The notes beneath the pieces are model-generated. The model ran no database searches. It was not told the DNA's origin and was given only the letters and a program-made list of their open reading frames with translations. The position numbers and the translations under genes are program-made. From Lotus japonicus (taxonomy: Eukaryota; Streptophyta; Magnoliopsida; Fabales; Fabaceae), in NCBI RefSeq assembly GCF_012489685.1, contig NC_080044.1:71224732-71288731 (forward strand): a DNA stretch of 64,000 bases, given 5' to 3'. This document shows, piece after piece, positions 22,690 through 34,043 of this stretch; positions within the stretch are counted from its first letter, which is position 1, and every line of letters begins with the position of its first letter.

Positions 22690-22899
22690 GTGTATTTGGG
22701 AAAAGAATACCTTGTTCGCCCTTTAGGCAATGCAGATGTGGAGGAAGAGTCTAGTGATTTTGAACCGGAGGAGAATGAGGAGGAGGAAGATGAAGGCGAT
22801 GACAATGACCGTGATGATGATATGCCTGAGGTTCCACCAAAGAGGAAGAGGTCAAGTAAATATCATTCAGATATGTTAATAATTTGCTTGAGGACTTAA
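22690..22899 (+). pseudogene. exon-2 relic R2 of the acidic gene
   Basis: It is preserved as KEYLVRPLGNADVEEESSDFEPEENEEEEDEGDD, with key groups like gene 2, then MPEVPPKRKRSSKYHSD, where it loses the acidic tail and reads LIICLRT into the former 3' flank by a deletion. No exon 1 is present upstream. Confidence 0.75.
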
Positions 22900-23815
22900 C
22901 TGTCAACCATAGGTTATTATGTCACACGCTTTGTCCTTCGAACACATTTCAGAGAAAGGATTAGTAGCTCCATGAAATTGGTTCATGCTGTCATGTGTTA
23001 CATTGCAAAATTATTAGGTTTACTAGTTTTATCTTGTTGGCAACTACTGCTCAGTCAATATTAGTTGGTTAAAACCTGTGATGGAACAAATTTCTTATGC
23101 ATTATTACTATTTCTGACACCCTTAAATTGTTTGTAGATATCTTCTGCTCAGTCAATATTAGCAGTCAAGCATAGGTCAATATGTCACCCTCTGTCCTTT
23201 TAACACATTTCAGAGAAAGGATTAGTAGCTCCTTGAAATTGTTTCATGCTGTCATGTACTATTATGTTGCTACATTATTAGGTTTACTAATTTTGTTGGT
23301 GCATAGTTAATATTAGTGGGTTGAATGAAAACTGTGATAGAACAAATATTGTGTACTGGAAATTTTATATTTGAAGTACCTTGTAGGTTGGTATATCTTA
23401 TGCATCATTACTATTTCTGATGCCCGTAAATTGTTGGTAGGTATCTTCTGGTTTTAATAAATGGTTTTTAATTACAATGTGGTGCTTCATGTCTGTTGGA
23501 CTTTTCATTTGTGAATTCTGGATCTGCAAGAGGAGTAGAATTTTGAGGCACCCAACAAGTTAATTTCCCCATTCTTTTGTCCATTATATATTGGACTACT
23601 ATGAAATAAAATATATGTTTTTTTCCTTTCCTGAAAATATGTATTTTAATTCCGGTTTGGTATGTTTGACAAGTTGAGCCGTGCTGGATTTGGCCTGGCT
23701 TAATGTTCTTGCACTTGGTTTACTTACCACCTGCAAGATTGGGGGAGGTGTAACTGTTTATTGTTAAACTGAAGTAGAAAGATCAATCAAGCTCATAACA
23801 ATTTGGTTTCCATTG
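22900..23815. repeat. duplicated 3' flank of the acidic gene
   Basis: Parallel to 17606-18290. A segment is doubled inside: 'caaccataggttattatgtcacac' near 22904 and 'caagcataggtcaatatgtcaccc' near 23166 each start the same sequence. Confidence 0.6.
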
Positions 23816-23822
23816 ACCAAAA

Positions 23823-24010
23823 AGGCGTAACACAACTGGTAGATTGTGGAACTCCTTAAGCATTTAGTTCAGGCTTTAATCCTTGAGCGGTGCTATGAAG
23901 AACATTTTTTGGGAGAAGTCTACCAACTTAACGTGATTTTCGAGTCTCGAGATATCTTTAAAAGCCAACTACGGGAAGGAGGGGTCGAAACCTCAATAAT
24001 GCTCTCTAGA
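23823..24010 (+). repeat. tRNA-derived SINE, copy b
   Basis: 'ggcgtaacacaactggtagattgtgg' (A box) and 'ggctttaatccttgagcgg' (B box) match copy a in order and position relative to the following serpin. It contains an open frame by chance. Confidence 0.55.
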
Positions 24011-24633
24011 CGCGATATTATAATTTTCTTTCGCTTTCTAATGCATCAGGCATTTTCTTCTTGAGATCACCCTTCCATCCCTCAACAACATTGAAACCCC
24101 ATTAGTATACCAGAATCTTTCAAGCACAATAAGTTTATTTTGATAAGCACGTATGCAACAGATTGATAGTGGGAGATGGAGGCATATGATTGGCTATGGT
24201 TGGAGGAAAAAATCGTGGGACGTGTATAACACTGCGATGAAGGCTGCTGAAGCTATCTTTTTGCATGCTGTAGTTAAAATGGGGTTGGGGGTTACATTGA
24301 ACGTGGGTCTATACATATTCTACAATATGTAACTTGCTTTGGAAGTTGAGGAGTAAATAAACATTGGTAATTAAAATCGTAAACCACAATCAATACATTC
24401 TACTCATCTGATTGGTGCAATTGGTGGAGTGTTAAAGAAGATTGCTGAGGAAGGTTTGCTATACATTTAATGTAGTGGAAGAGTGAATCGTTAAAACGTT
24501 GTTGGAAATTGAGGAGTTGAAAATAAGCACAAAACAGAGAGAGAAGCTTCCTTTGGAAGGGTGAGCCTATGCCTATAAGTACTGAAGGCGTGTACTGCAG
24601 CTTTCACTATCTCATTCAAAAATAAGAACAACC
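24011..24633 (+). promoter_or_regulatory. upstream region and promoter of serpin S2
   Basis: 'ggatagtgggagatggaggcatatgattggc'-type sequence is shared with S3 (40856). The TATA box CTATAAGTA lies at 24573-24581, in the same block as S1. No gene. Confidence 0.55.
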
Positions 24634-25986
24634 ATGGACCTCCAAAAATCAATCTCCAAGTGCCAAGAAGATGTTGCTCTCAGCTTCACTAAGCATTTGC
24701 TCTCAAAAGAAGAATATCAGGAGCAGAACATCGTGTTTTCACCCTTGTCTCTTCATGTAGCACTCAGCGTCATTGCAGCTGGTGCACAAGGTCGCACACT
24801 TGACGAGCTTCTTTCCTTCCTCCGATCTGACTCCGTTGACCATCTCAACACCTTCTTCTCGAAGGTCGTCTCTGCTGTGTTCTCCGACGATGATGACGTT
24901 GCTCCTTCACATCACCCTTCCTTTGTCAATGGAATGTGGGCTGATAAATCCCTTTCCTTTTTGCATTCTTACAAACAACTTGTGGCCACTCATTACAAGG
25001 CCACTCTAGCTTCAGTTGATTTTATGACCAAGGTACTATCACATTGCCAGGAACATCTTAATTTTTTGTAGTTGAACTTGAACAACAAGTCTGTCTATTA
25101 AATTGTTTATGAAATAAATGTTAATTTTGATTTTGATGTGGTTTTAAAGGCTGATCAAGCGTGCCATGAAGTGAATTCATGGGTTGAAAAAAAGACTAAT
25201 GGCCTTATCAAAGAGCTTCTTCATCCCAGTGCAATAAACAAATTAACTAGGCTAATCTTTGCAAATGCATTGCACTTCAAGGGTGAGTGGGAACGCAAGT
25301 TTGATGCTTCAAGAACATACAAGTATCATTTCCACCTCCTTAATGGCAAGTCAGTCCAGGTTCCCTTCATGAGAGATCATGAGGATCAGTATATAACAGC
25401 TTTTGATGGTTTCAAAATCCTCCGTCTTCCTTATAAACAAGGTACAGATAAAAAACGTCAGTTTTCCATGTACATTTTACTTCCGGATGCAAAAGATGGA
25501 CTTTCAACTTTAATTGAAAAGATGGCTTCAGAATCTGGTTTCTTGGATGACAAGCTACCTCAGCAAAAGGTTCAAGTGTGTTCCTTTCTGATTCCAAGAT
25601 TCGATATTTCTTTTGAATTTGAAGCTTCTGATGTGCTAAAGGAGTTGGGAGTAGTGTTGGCTTTTTCTAGAGGAGAAGCAGATTTTACAAAAATGGTGAA
25701 GGGGAATTCTCCTTTGGATGAATTATATGTGGAAGGCATAATTCAAAAAGCTTTCATTAAGGTAAATGAGAAAGGCACAGAAGCTGCTGCTGTTACCACT
25801 CTGCGTTTATGTGGAGGGGGTGGTCCTCCACCGGGTATAAAATTTGTAGCTGACCACCCTTTCCTCTTCTTGATTAGAGAAGATTTCACTGGCACAACCC
25901 TTTTTATTGGCCAGGTGCACCATCCTCTTGACGGTGATGTCATTCCGTGGAAGGTTAGCAATTCCATATCTGATTGCATTTTGTGA
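24634..25986 (+). CDS. serpin S2 (plant serpin-ZX type)
   Basis: Exon 1 (24634-25032) and exon 2 (25150-25986) give 411 residues with a phase-0 intron. It starts MDLQKSISKCQEDVALSFTK, with [34 protein letters not shown], hinge NEKGTEAAAVT and FVADHPFLFLIREDFTGTT. The loop reads TTLRLC then GGGGPPPG. Val in the hinge alanine run and Cys in place of Arg differ from S1. It has no signal peptide. The frame is intact and the promoter block is present, so it is probably expressed. A trypsin- or cysteine-protease-inhibitory role is the family expectation, but the loop does not allow confident prediction of the target. Confidence 0.9.
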
Positions 25987-26290
25987 ATATGATTGTTCTT
26001 GTTATCTATTGTTGACAGGAGGTCATGATTCTTTTCATTGTGCATTATATAATAGACCAGGTCCTTATTAGCATAGTATTCGTTACTTGATTTTTTCAGT
26101 AATTCAGGCTTATGTTCAGAAGCAATAGAAACAATTAAGTTTACATTATTCCAGACAGTTGACATAATAATATTTTAGTCATCTAGACTGTTGTGCTGTG
26201 CACTATTGTATCAATATACTGCAAGTACAAGTTTATCTGTTTATGTTTTAAATTTAATCATTTGATTTACTCTTGTACAGCCAATCTTTT
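25987..26290. other. S2 3' flank with acidic-intron relic
   Basis: 'cattgtgcattatataatagaccaggtcctta' near 26038 matches the introns of both acidic genes. Non-coding. Confidence 0.55.
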
Positions 26291-26490
26291 GAAGGATTTA
26301 GGAATAGAATACCTTGTCCGCCCTTCAGGCAATACAGTGGAGGAGAAAGAGTCTAGAGATTTTGGCCGGAAGAGAATAGAGAAGAGGAAGATGATGGTGA
26401 TGACAACGGTGCTGATAAGCCTGAGGTTCCACCGAAGAGGAAGTGGTTAAGTGAAGATATTGAGAGACTCTCTGAACCATATAGAGATGG
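26291..26490 (+). pseudogene. exon-2 relic R3 of the acidic gene
   Basis: It starts KDLGIEYLVRPSGNTVEEKESRDF, then frameshifts within the acidic part; 'gataagcctgaggttccaccgaagaggaagtgg' (26415 on) restores the PEVPPKRK block. It follows S2. Confidence 0.7.
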
Positions 26491-27540
26491 GTCTTTAATT
26501 AGGTGTTTTGGTCTATATTAGTGGGTTGAAACCTGGGCTAGAACTAATATCTTATGCATTTTTATTTCTGATGCTTTTAAATTGTTGCTACTTGTTTATT
26601 TTAATATTTGGATTTTTATTGCAATCTGGTTCATTTATTTTAATTACATGTTAATTGGGTCAATTGTGTTCTCAGCTAGAAAATGTTAACATGAGGGAAC
26701 ATAAAATAATTATCTGATGAGACACTTCTAATCCCTTTTTAGAGTGTCATTTTATTTGAAATTCCAGATAGCAACATATGTTATTCCTCCATATTGATCT
26801 TGGCTCATCTGTTTTCCATGGTCATATTCAAATTAAGCAATCATTCTCTCAAATTGCAGCAAAGGGAGTAAATATTTTTGTTTATCTTCATGTGCTGATT
26901 CATTTTTTTCCTCTTTCAACACTTTCACCTGTCAGGTGAAGAAGCATATCATACAATTAAAATCAGCAGTATTGAACTCCAATATTGAGTTTATAAGTTC
27001 CACCTAATTTTATGCCTCTTCGTTGGATCCCCAAATGCAACTAGAAAGTTCTTGTCCTTGTTCTGTACAAGTACTGGGCGATCGTTATCTAGTTTTTGGA
27101 GAGGGTAATGTTTTTTATGTAGAGCTGTGTTACAAAAGTGTTGTGTGTTAGTTTGACTGTTTGGTGGTTGTAAAGATCCTTAGGAATACCCAAACGTATT
27201 GGTTGTGTGATCTCATATCACAAGGTCGAGCCAATATGTGTTGGTAGGTTTTTTTTCTTCTTGATCATGCTGGTAGACCAAATGTTCTTGCTCTTGGTTT
27301 ACATTGCTTACTACATGCATGATTGGGGGATGTTTATTTTTAAAATAAAATAGTAAGATCAATCAATTGGCTGTAGCCTGAAGCAATTTGGTTTCCATGG
27401 ACCAACAGAAAAATTTGATGTCTTATTTGTTCGTATTAATGATAAGAACTACTTAACCTTTGGGGTCATGTTGATCGCAGCGACCCAACTCCTGATAAAG
27501 ACAAACATAAGACAGTATTTTCATTCAATTTTTCTGAGTT
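26491..27540. other. non-coding intergenic DNA
   Basis: No gene. Phrases shared with the 45900-46200 region after S4 (aaacctg, tcttatgcatt, cattatttt) show it belongs to the duplicated unit. Confidence 0.45.
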
Positions 27541-27546
27541 TGACAT

Positions 27547-27800
27547 GGTGTAACACAACTAGGAGATAGTTGGACTCCTTAATCATAGTTTAGAATTCGA
27601 TTTTTGGGCGATGAGTATTGATAAATATTTGTTTGGAGAGACCTACCTACTTAACTTTTTTTTATAGGCCTTCCTACCTACTTAACGTGATCCCAAAGTC
27701 TTGAAGAATTGGTTTTATGGGTGTCAATTGTGGCCTATGGAGATACCTTAGAAAACCATCCATACGAAAGAGGGGTTGAAACCTTTTATATATGTTTGTT
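27547..27800 (+). repeat. tRNA-derived SINE, copy c, with a micro-insertion
   Basis: 'ggtgtaacacaactaggagatagttgg' and 'agaattcgatttttgggcg' mark the A- and B-box regions. The tail 'gaaagaggggttgaaacctt' matches the other copies. It carries the micro-insertion at 27642-27686. Confidence 0.5.
27642..27686. repeat. micro-insertion with 14-bp direct repeats inside SINE c
   Basis: cctacctacttaac (27642-27655 and 27673-27686) flanks the 17-bp insert ttttttttataggcctt. SINE copies a and b read through this point without it, giving an empty site. The insert resembles the T-run plus 'ataagcc' that ends the L1 tail at 7416. Confidence 0.8.
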
Positions 27801-28060
27801 TATTAGAATCATAATAAGTTTATGAAGATAAAGGATATTAAACCTAACCACAAGGGGTAACACAAGTGGTGAATGTGCATTTCCTTATGCTATGTTTGAA
27901 TTGATGGAACTTAACGAAGCGGAACGGAATGAATTAAAAATTTCATTCCATTGTTTGAGTATTTTATGACGGAGCGGAACAAAGCTACTACTTCATTGTT
28001 TGGATAATGGACGGAACGGAATTAATTATAACCTTTTTTTTCCTATATTATCCTTTTCAT

Positions 28061-28111
28061 ATATAATTCTTTTTTTTTTTGTTCATGATATGATTTCTCA
28101 AATATAATTCT
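28061..28111. repeat. possible micro-insertion, 10-bp repeats
   Basis: atataattct at 28061-28070 and 28102-28111 flanks a T-run plus gttcatgatatgatttctca. The sequence context is AT-rich, so this is a weak case. Confidence 0.35.
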
Positions 28112-28407
28112 CATATCATATACCATACCTATTTTAACCAAATAATTACATTTTATGAGTAATATCAGGTCAAACAATAGTAATACTAATTAGTGTACAA
28201 AAATAAATAGAGGCTTCTGCTTCGTATACTGAAATAATCATTTCAGTAAATAAATTAACTTAATAGCCATTCACACTGATCATCAACTACAAAAGAGAAA
28301 ATTTAATCATCAACTTATTAAATGAAAAACGAAACTGAAACTTATAGTGGATTAAACCAATAAATGCGTGAAAATCAAGGCCACAGATTATGGCTAAATA
28401 GATTATT

Positions 28408-29435
28408 GAGTAAAGTACACTCACCCCCCTTAAGGTTTGTTAGAATTACACTCCACCCCATTCTTATCTAAAATCTACATCCCACCCCATTTTATATAGA
28501 GGAAAATTTAGTGACGAAAAATATTCTTCATTAATAATTAGTTATTATTTAAATTGTTAATCAATAATTTCAAAAAAAAATTTCAATATAATCCAATAAA
28601 TTTAAAAATGAAAACATCACAATCCTCCTCATTCTCTCAATCGCATTTTTCCTCCGTAAATTCACAATGAAAATTATGCAATAGCACACCTGCCCAATTT
28701 ACAAACTATATCTCGAACATAGTGAAACATGCTTGTGTTTTCATATTTGGTAATAATTCAATTTTAATCAAAATAATCTCTTTATACCTCCAATTTTCAA
28801 AATTGGGTTGTAGGCCAAAAAAGCAACACAAATGGGTGAAGAAAATAGAGAAACAAAATTATGAAAATATGAAGTGGATATGAGGTTATTAGAGCCCAAC
28901 GAGGCGGTGGAGCATCGTTTTTAACAAAATCCAACAATATCTTAGACCAACAGAGCGTTCGCTCACAACTTAAAGGGGTGAAATTCACAAGAAGTAGTTG
29001 AACAAGTGGCTTTAGGGATGTGCGATTCACGTTCTGGGGTTCAGGTTGCAACAAAACTTTGAGGCATGGTGGTGCCGTGGGGTTTCACATTGTGGGACAG
29101 TGGAGCCGTGTTAAAGGGAGTAAAGGCTTGGTGGTGACCGTTTGTGATGAGAAATATGATTTGGAGATAGATGGGACGTGGACTTAACAGACAGAGTGGA
29201 TGTTTTTTTAAATTTAATTCAGTAAAATTATTTTCATAAATTAATGTATGATAGTGTATATGCATTAAATTTATTTAAAATTTTACTAATTAGTAATTAG
29301 TTTTTAGTAGTGACGAATTTGTTTTCGTCACTAAATTTTGCCTTTATAAAAAATGGGGTGGAGTGTAGATTTTTAAAAAGAATGGGGTGGAGTGTCATTC
29401 TTGCAAATCTTGAGGGGGGTGAGTGTATTTTACTC
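28408..29435. mobile_element. non-autonomous MULE with long TIRs
   Basis: A perfect 9-bp target duplication TAGATTATT (28399-28407, 29436-29444) flanks inverted repeats of about 120 bp: GAGTAAAGTACACTCACCCC at the left and the complement of ggggtgagtgtattttactc at the right, continuing through the 'ccaccccatt' blocks. A 9-bp duplication and long TIRs define Mutator-like elements. The 800-bp interior has no transposase. Confidence 0.85.
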
Positions 29436-30722
29436 TAGATTATTCTTATGCCAATTCAATAGCATGATTTTAAGGAGAAAAAATTACTGGAATAAATAAT
29501 CAAAGAATCGAGGTATGATAGAGTTCAAATTTACGTGTTATCAAAATGAGGGATTGCGATGACACGAGAGGATATTGGAACTCTGCAAATCATTGCAAGA
29601 TCATTTAGGTATAATGATTCTAATATCAATTGCTTTCCACTAATTTGTTGAACATGAGTCGGGCATTAATATGAAAAAAATAGACAAATTAGTGAGCATA
29701 GAACAGAGTGGAGAGAAAATCAATTGAAGGGAAGCACTTTCAAAAGGGGCTAGAGATTGATAATAACATGAGGGTGAAGAGGTAATTTTATAATTTAAAT
29801 ACTTCAACAAATTTTGCTCCATCTCATTCCTCCCAAATTTGAGGGGAGGAAAAATGAGGGAAAGTAGTGGTATATGATGGAATGTGTACCACTGGGTTCC
29901 ACTCCACTCCATCTAATTTTAAATAAACCAAACAATGGGTCATTTCCTCCCTCCCTTCCCTTCCCTTCCGCTCCACTCCATCCCCCTCCCTCAATCCAAA
30001 CGAAGCCTAAGGGATTTCATCTAGGTTTCTTGCCCGGGTTCTATCCCCTATGAGGTCAAAATAATACCTTTGTGGTCAGGGACATCACTACCGTATCTCG
30101 AGCTAGATTAGTCACGTGAGACTTCTTTCCCCATGGAGACTGGTGGCCAAAGGACGAAAAAAATATTAAACCTCTCCAAACTAGTATCTGAACCCGTGCG
30201 TCGCACGGAGAATAATATGGAAAAAGATAAAAAATAAAGCTAAGAGTAATGAATAATGATTTTTATATGGTCATTTTTATAACTGAATTGAGTTACATTC
30301 AGGTATGTTTTGGTTATGTTTGATATTTAATTTTGATTTTAGAGAGAACACTATCGTACGCAGAATCATGTACGGATTATATTCATAGGTATAATCTTCC
30401 ATTCGTTGATTACCATGAGTTAAAAACAAATTAATAAAATATAAGATAAATTTCATCCAAATTAACATAACTTAGAATACTAAAATGACCCACATCTGAA
30501 ATATTGTTTTAATTAGAGGTACAATGAACCAAATTACATAACAAATAGATTCGGAATGATCCTTAAAAATGTAAAAATAACTTAAACTGGGAAAATTATT
30601 ACGAAATAAATAATAGCAATGTAAAAATGCATTTGATGAAGTGACACATTTTCCTTTTATTTTTCATAAGTTTCTACCTGCAAAGAATGAGACACCATAA
30701 AAATTACATCTGTGAGCCAAGC

Positions 30723-30770
30723 CATAATCTCTATGTTTTTTTTTTGAAATCAAAACATAATCTCTATGTT
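30723..30770. repeat. micro-insertion with 15-bp direct repeats
   Basis: cataatctctatgtt (30723-30737, 30756-30770) flanks ttttttttgaaatcaaaa (18 bp); the minus strand shows ATTTC then A-run. Confidence 0.75.
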
Positions 30771-30831
30771 ATCTTTTACTTTAATTTGAAATTTCTTTTG
30801 AATTGTATACTTTCCATGTTATCTATTTATC

Positions 30832-30877
30832 ATGTTATCTTTGTAATTCTGTCAAAAAATATGTTATCTTTGTAATT
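30832..30877. repeat. micro-insertion with 17-bp direct repeats
   Basis: atgttatctttgtaatt (30832-30848, 30861-30877) flanks only 12 bp, ctgtcaaaaaat. The repeat is longer than the insert. Confidence 0.75.
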
Positions 30878-30907
30878 GTATAATTATCACTTACCATATT
30901 CAATATT

Positions 30908-30992
30908 TTCCATGTTATCTTTTAGCATGTTATATTTTTTAATGTTCTTTTGAATAATATACTTTCCATGTTATCTTTTAGCATGTTATATT
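30908..30992. repeat. short tandem duplication
   Basis: 'ttttccatgttatcttttagcatgttatattttt'-type sequence occurs twice about 59 bp apart in AT-rich DNA. Confidence 0.5.
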
Positions 30993-31389
30993 TTTGTCTA
31001 ATCTTCTTTCGTGACCCATGCCCAAATATTTTTGGTACAGACCCATGGCAAAATATTGTATTGTTTATCATGAAGAGATACCGTTTGACTTTTCCTAATT
31101 AATTGCATAGTTGATTAGTTGTTAGTTGGTGGAATTAAAAATAGAGATTTTAAGGAAATTTAACTGGTTTTTATTGTAAAAAAAAAATTACTGTTAAATT
31201 GTCACTTATAATATAGAGTTATGAGAACAACTCTCAAATGAGTATATATTAAAAATAAAACATAATAAATAGAGAAAAGTAATTCTAAATTGTCACATCC
31301 AACGCTCACACCCGCCACCAAATTTTATAATGTAACTAACCACGCAAGATTAATGACTTTCATCACGTTTTACACTTCTTCATCCTCAT

Positions 31390-31880
31390 TCAAGGTCGGC
31401 TTTCTTGATAGTGTACAACCCCAGATAAGTCAACATTCGAGAAGCCTGTAAAATCTGCTAAAGACTTTTCATTAGGCTTCAAAATGTGGTCAATTTTAAT
31501 AAGACATAATTTCCTCAAGTCAGTTTCTTTAATTTTCAAATCTGCAAAAATAAGTATAAGACTGTCAAAAAAAAAGAATAAGTATTATTCATATTACAAT
31601 GTGCATTGAGATGAATTTTTAATATATGTTTAGCAAGACACCTGGCGGTATGTCAAGGGATACTGGTAATGAGTATTCAATGCCTTCAGCTAACAACTTC
31701 TAAGTATTTTCTCATACAATGTCGGGTCTGATCAAAGTATTTGTCATCAATATTGATGCAAATAGCCTTCTTAGTTCATTTTCTGATGCGCCAATCTCGG
31801 TAGCCTCTTTGATAGCATTCACATACTCTGTATCTTCATTTTGTATCGGATTCAGATATGGATTTTGTGTTTGTTAATGA
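31390..31880 (-). pseudogene. Helitron helicase (Pif1/RepHel) relic
   Basis: Minus-strand frames read NAIKEATEIGASENELRRLF, then ASILMTNTLIRPDIV, LLAEGIEYS and, 100 bp on, LRKLCLIKIDHILKPNEKSL. These match in order the segment between the Rep region and helicase motifs of plant Helitron proteins (AIKEA..W.S...LRRLF, then L.EIE..L...GKSL). Stops and frameshifts show it is dead. Walker motifs were not found. Confidence 0.6.
31549..31585. repeat. micro-insertion with 9-bp direct repeats
   Basis: aataagtat (31549-31557, 31577-31585) flanks aagactgtcaaaaaaaaag. It lies inside the helicase relic and shares CTGTC-A-run with the inserts at 15565 and 30832. Confidence 0.6.
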
Positions 31881-32090
31881 AGAAGGAAATACTAATAAAC
31901 CTCACATACTTTTGGAAGTATGATAACCCTCACATATGGTGGGGTTAAATTTATAGTGACTTTTAAGTTTTAACCATTTGAAATTTAAGTTTATCTAGAA
32001 AAATTCACGTTCAAAAAGTTTCTTTACAAAAATTGAAAATTTAAATTTGTTATTTAACTTAATAGGGCGGCAAACTAAAGTCGGTAGCTA

Positions 32091-32204
32091 ATCTTTTTTG
32101 ATACATCGGAAAGATAAATTGCACCCACCAGGAATCGATCCCTAGACCTACCCCTACCCAACCAATATGTCCCCCCAGCTCCTACCACTTGAGCTATACT
32201 ACGA
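32091..32204 (-). repeat. tRNA-like SINE head
   Basis: On the minus strand 'tagctcaagtggtaggagc' (A box) and 'gggatcgattcctgg' (B box) are spaced about as in a tRNA gene. It does not fold as a complete tRNA, and the B-box half is followed by a degenerate tail, so it is a SINE rather than a tRNA gene. Confidence 0.6.
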
Positions 32205-32226
32205 GGATAAAAGTGGGTAGTTAATC

Positions 32227-32272
32227 TAGTAAAAAGTATAACCATTTCAAAAAAAAATTAGTAAAAAGTATA
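32227..32272. repeat. micro-insertion with 14-bp direct repeats
   Basis: tagtaaaaagtata (32227-32240, 32259-32272) flanks accatttcaaaaaaaaat (18 bp). Confidence 0.7.
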
Positions 32273-32360
32273 AAAAAAATTTAAATTTATTTATTTTGAA
32301 AATTTCAATTATCACTTTCATCATTTGTGACCAGGTGCACGCATTGGAAGAAAGAAAACC

Positions 32361-32396
32361 TGCTATATTTTTTTTTTTGAAATTTGCTCTATTTTT
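32361..32396. repeat. micro-insertion with 12-bp repeats (one mismatch)
   Basis: tgctatattttt (32361-32372) and tgctctattttt (32385-32396) flank ttttttgaaatt. Confidence 0.5.
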
Positions 32397-33045
32397 AATC
32401 TACATGCTTTTGGATATATTGATCTTGTTGCTCTAGATTGTTTTTTTTATTTTAAACAATATAATTAAATAATTTTTAGTTAAATGGAATATTTAGTTAA
32501 TATCTTTTTGGTATGAGATTTTTTTGGATGAGGTTTATATGGGAGAGTGAGTGGGGTGATGTGTAGATTTTAGATGAGAATGAATTAAAGTGTTATTCAA
32601 AGAAACCTTGAGGAATGTGAATGTTCTACTAAAAAAACATATCATTTGAAACTTATCACACTCCAGATAGACCACATTCAATGTACAATAATATAAAATG
32701 TTTAAAACTTTAAATTATACTACCATTTTGGTATTTCTATAACTGTATCAAAATGGAATTGAAATATCTTAACTTTTTTTTTTTGGTTTACGAATAGTTG
32801 ATTATTAAATTCTATTTTATTTTATAATGTATGAAGTATTTCCAAATCTTCCACTATCAATTAAATAACTTCATTTGTAAAAAAAAATTATATACCTTAC
32901 GTAACTTACTTTTTGTTTCATTTATTCTCCCCTTCTATCAAATATTTACTCTCTCACATTGGTTTTTAGTTTTTACGTACGCAACAAAAGGAAGATATCA
33001 ATTTTTTCAAGCATCCGTTAATAATCACCATAGATATGAAATAAC

Positions 33046-33083
33046 AACAAAATATCTTTTCAAAAAAAAAAAAACAAAATATC
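33046..33083. repeat. micro-insertion with 11-bp direct repeats
   Basis: aacaaaatatc (33046-33056, 33073-33083) flanks ttttc plus A-run. Confidence 0.6.
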
Positions 33084-33199
33084 AATTTTTTGATTAACGA
33101 AAATTCAAGGAAACATAAAAAAGAAAAAATTAAAATAAGCATCTAAAGAATTCCAGAACTCCCAAAATGATATGGAATGATTGGAATTGAAAAACAAAA

Positions 33200-33875
33200 T
33201 TAGTCCTTCTCCACTTTGATAACTTTCTTCAAACAATTAACGGAAGATCCATCCGTCACAAGGTTAGCTTCATTTTCAACTTTCCTCTTAGATGTGGTAA
33301 CTTGATCACCTGTCTGTGTTTTCAATTTAAAAAATTAATATTAAAAAATCAAAACAGAAGAAAATATCAAATAGAAAAGATGCACTCACCAACCAGAAAA
33401 GATGTATCAATACTTAGGTTGATCAATTCAGAATATGGAATGAATGAGAATCCAAACATTGGGATGTTTGTTTCCTAATCCTGTAGTTTTTTCTTGGAAA
33501 TTCAGACGACAGGAGTGTCGTGTTGATTTATACTTTCCGATATTACCCGAAACAGCTAAACCACTAAACTGGTATACCTCACCTTCCATAAGTTTTCCAT
33601 TAAAGATCTCAATGACAGCAGAGTCTTTTATTGATGCTTGAATTTCCGACCTCTGTAAATGATTTAAAAAAAAATTATATGGAGCAATATTTGAAAATTT
33701 ACCAAGAAAATAATTGTAAAGTTTGTATACGTACCTGATGATCCATCAATACCATGTCAATAATACCTATGTCTGATGGATTGTCAAAGGAAGGCAGAGT
33801 CCATAGACGTAATATCATTGCAACGAAGGAACTTGATGCTTTTGAGAGACAAACATCTGATATGAGGTCTGTCAT
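33200..33875 (-). pseudogene. Helitron-borne RPA70-like gene relic
   Basis: A minus-strand start at 33875 reads MTDLISDV and then MILRLWTLPSFDNPSDIGII. A GT donor after 33735 and an acceptor at 33653 join to RSEIQASIKDS, IFNGKLMEGEVYQFSGLAV and KYKSTRHSCRLNF. These are the W..P/ M.L.D..G / IqAsI / GKL.EG.VY.f..f.V / yr.t.h.yklnF hallmarks of the N-terminal OB fold of RPA1-like proteins carried by plant Helitrons. The C-terminal end near 33200-33320 reads KVIKVEKD. The middle OB folds are missing. Confidence 0.65.
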
Positions 33876-34043
33876 GGTTGGTTGGGAGGAAGGAGAGGAA
33901 AGTAGAGAGAGTTGTGTGAGAATTTTTGAGATGGGGAACGTGAATTCTGAAATGTGTGATAATGGTTTTTTTTATAATGAAGTTTTTATTTTTAAAATAT
34001 TTAAAATTTAACTTCCCTTATATCACGTTTAAAAAGTTCCTTT

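Larger units (their letters stand above)
27888..30007. mobile_element. TIR element with TA target duplication, inserted in SINE d
   Basis: The termini TGCTATGTTTGAATTGA and (complement) GGCTTCGTTTGGATTGA form imperfect inverted repeats, flanked by TA (27886-27887, 30008-30009). Subterminal 'gcggaacggaatg' and 'ggagtggagcggaagg' echo each other. There is no transposase. It contains a nested MULE. The TA duplication suggests Tc1/mariner, but a 3-bp TTA/CTA reading cannot be excluded. Confidence 0.55.
27852..30175 (+). repeat. tRNA-derived SINE, copy d, split by a nested insertion
   Basis: The A-box half (27852-27887, ggggtaacacaagtggtgaa) and the B-box half (30008-30175, gcccgggttctatccccta) are parts of one SINE cut at ccTTA/TAaggg by the TA-element. 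Confidence 0.6.

Noticed and set aside
25743..26165. Minus-strand open frames through serpin loops (also 42100-42549, 48250-48570)
   Set aside because: Antisense shadows repeated in each serpin copy.
32091..32204. Functional tRNA gene on the minus strand
   Set aside because: A and B boxes are present, but the acceptor stem and anticodon arm do not form and the 3' part is SINE-like.
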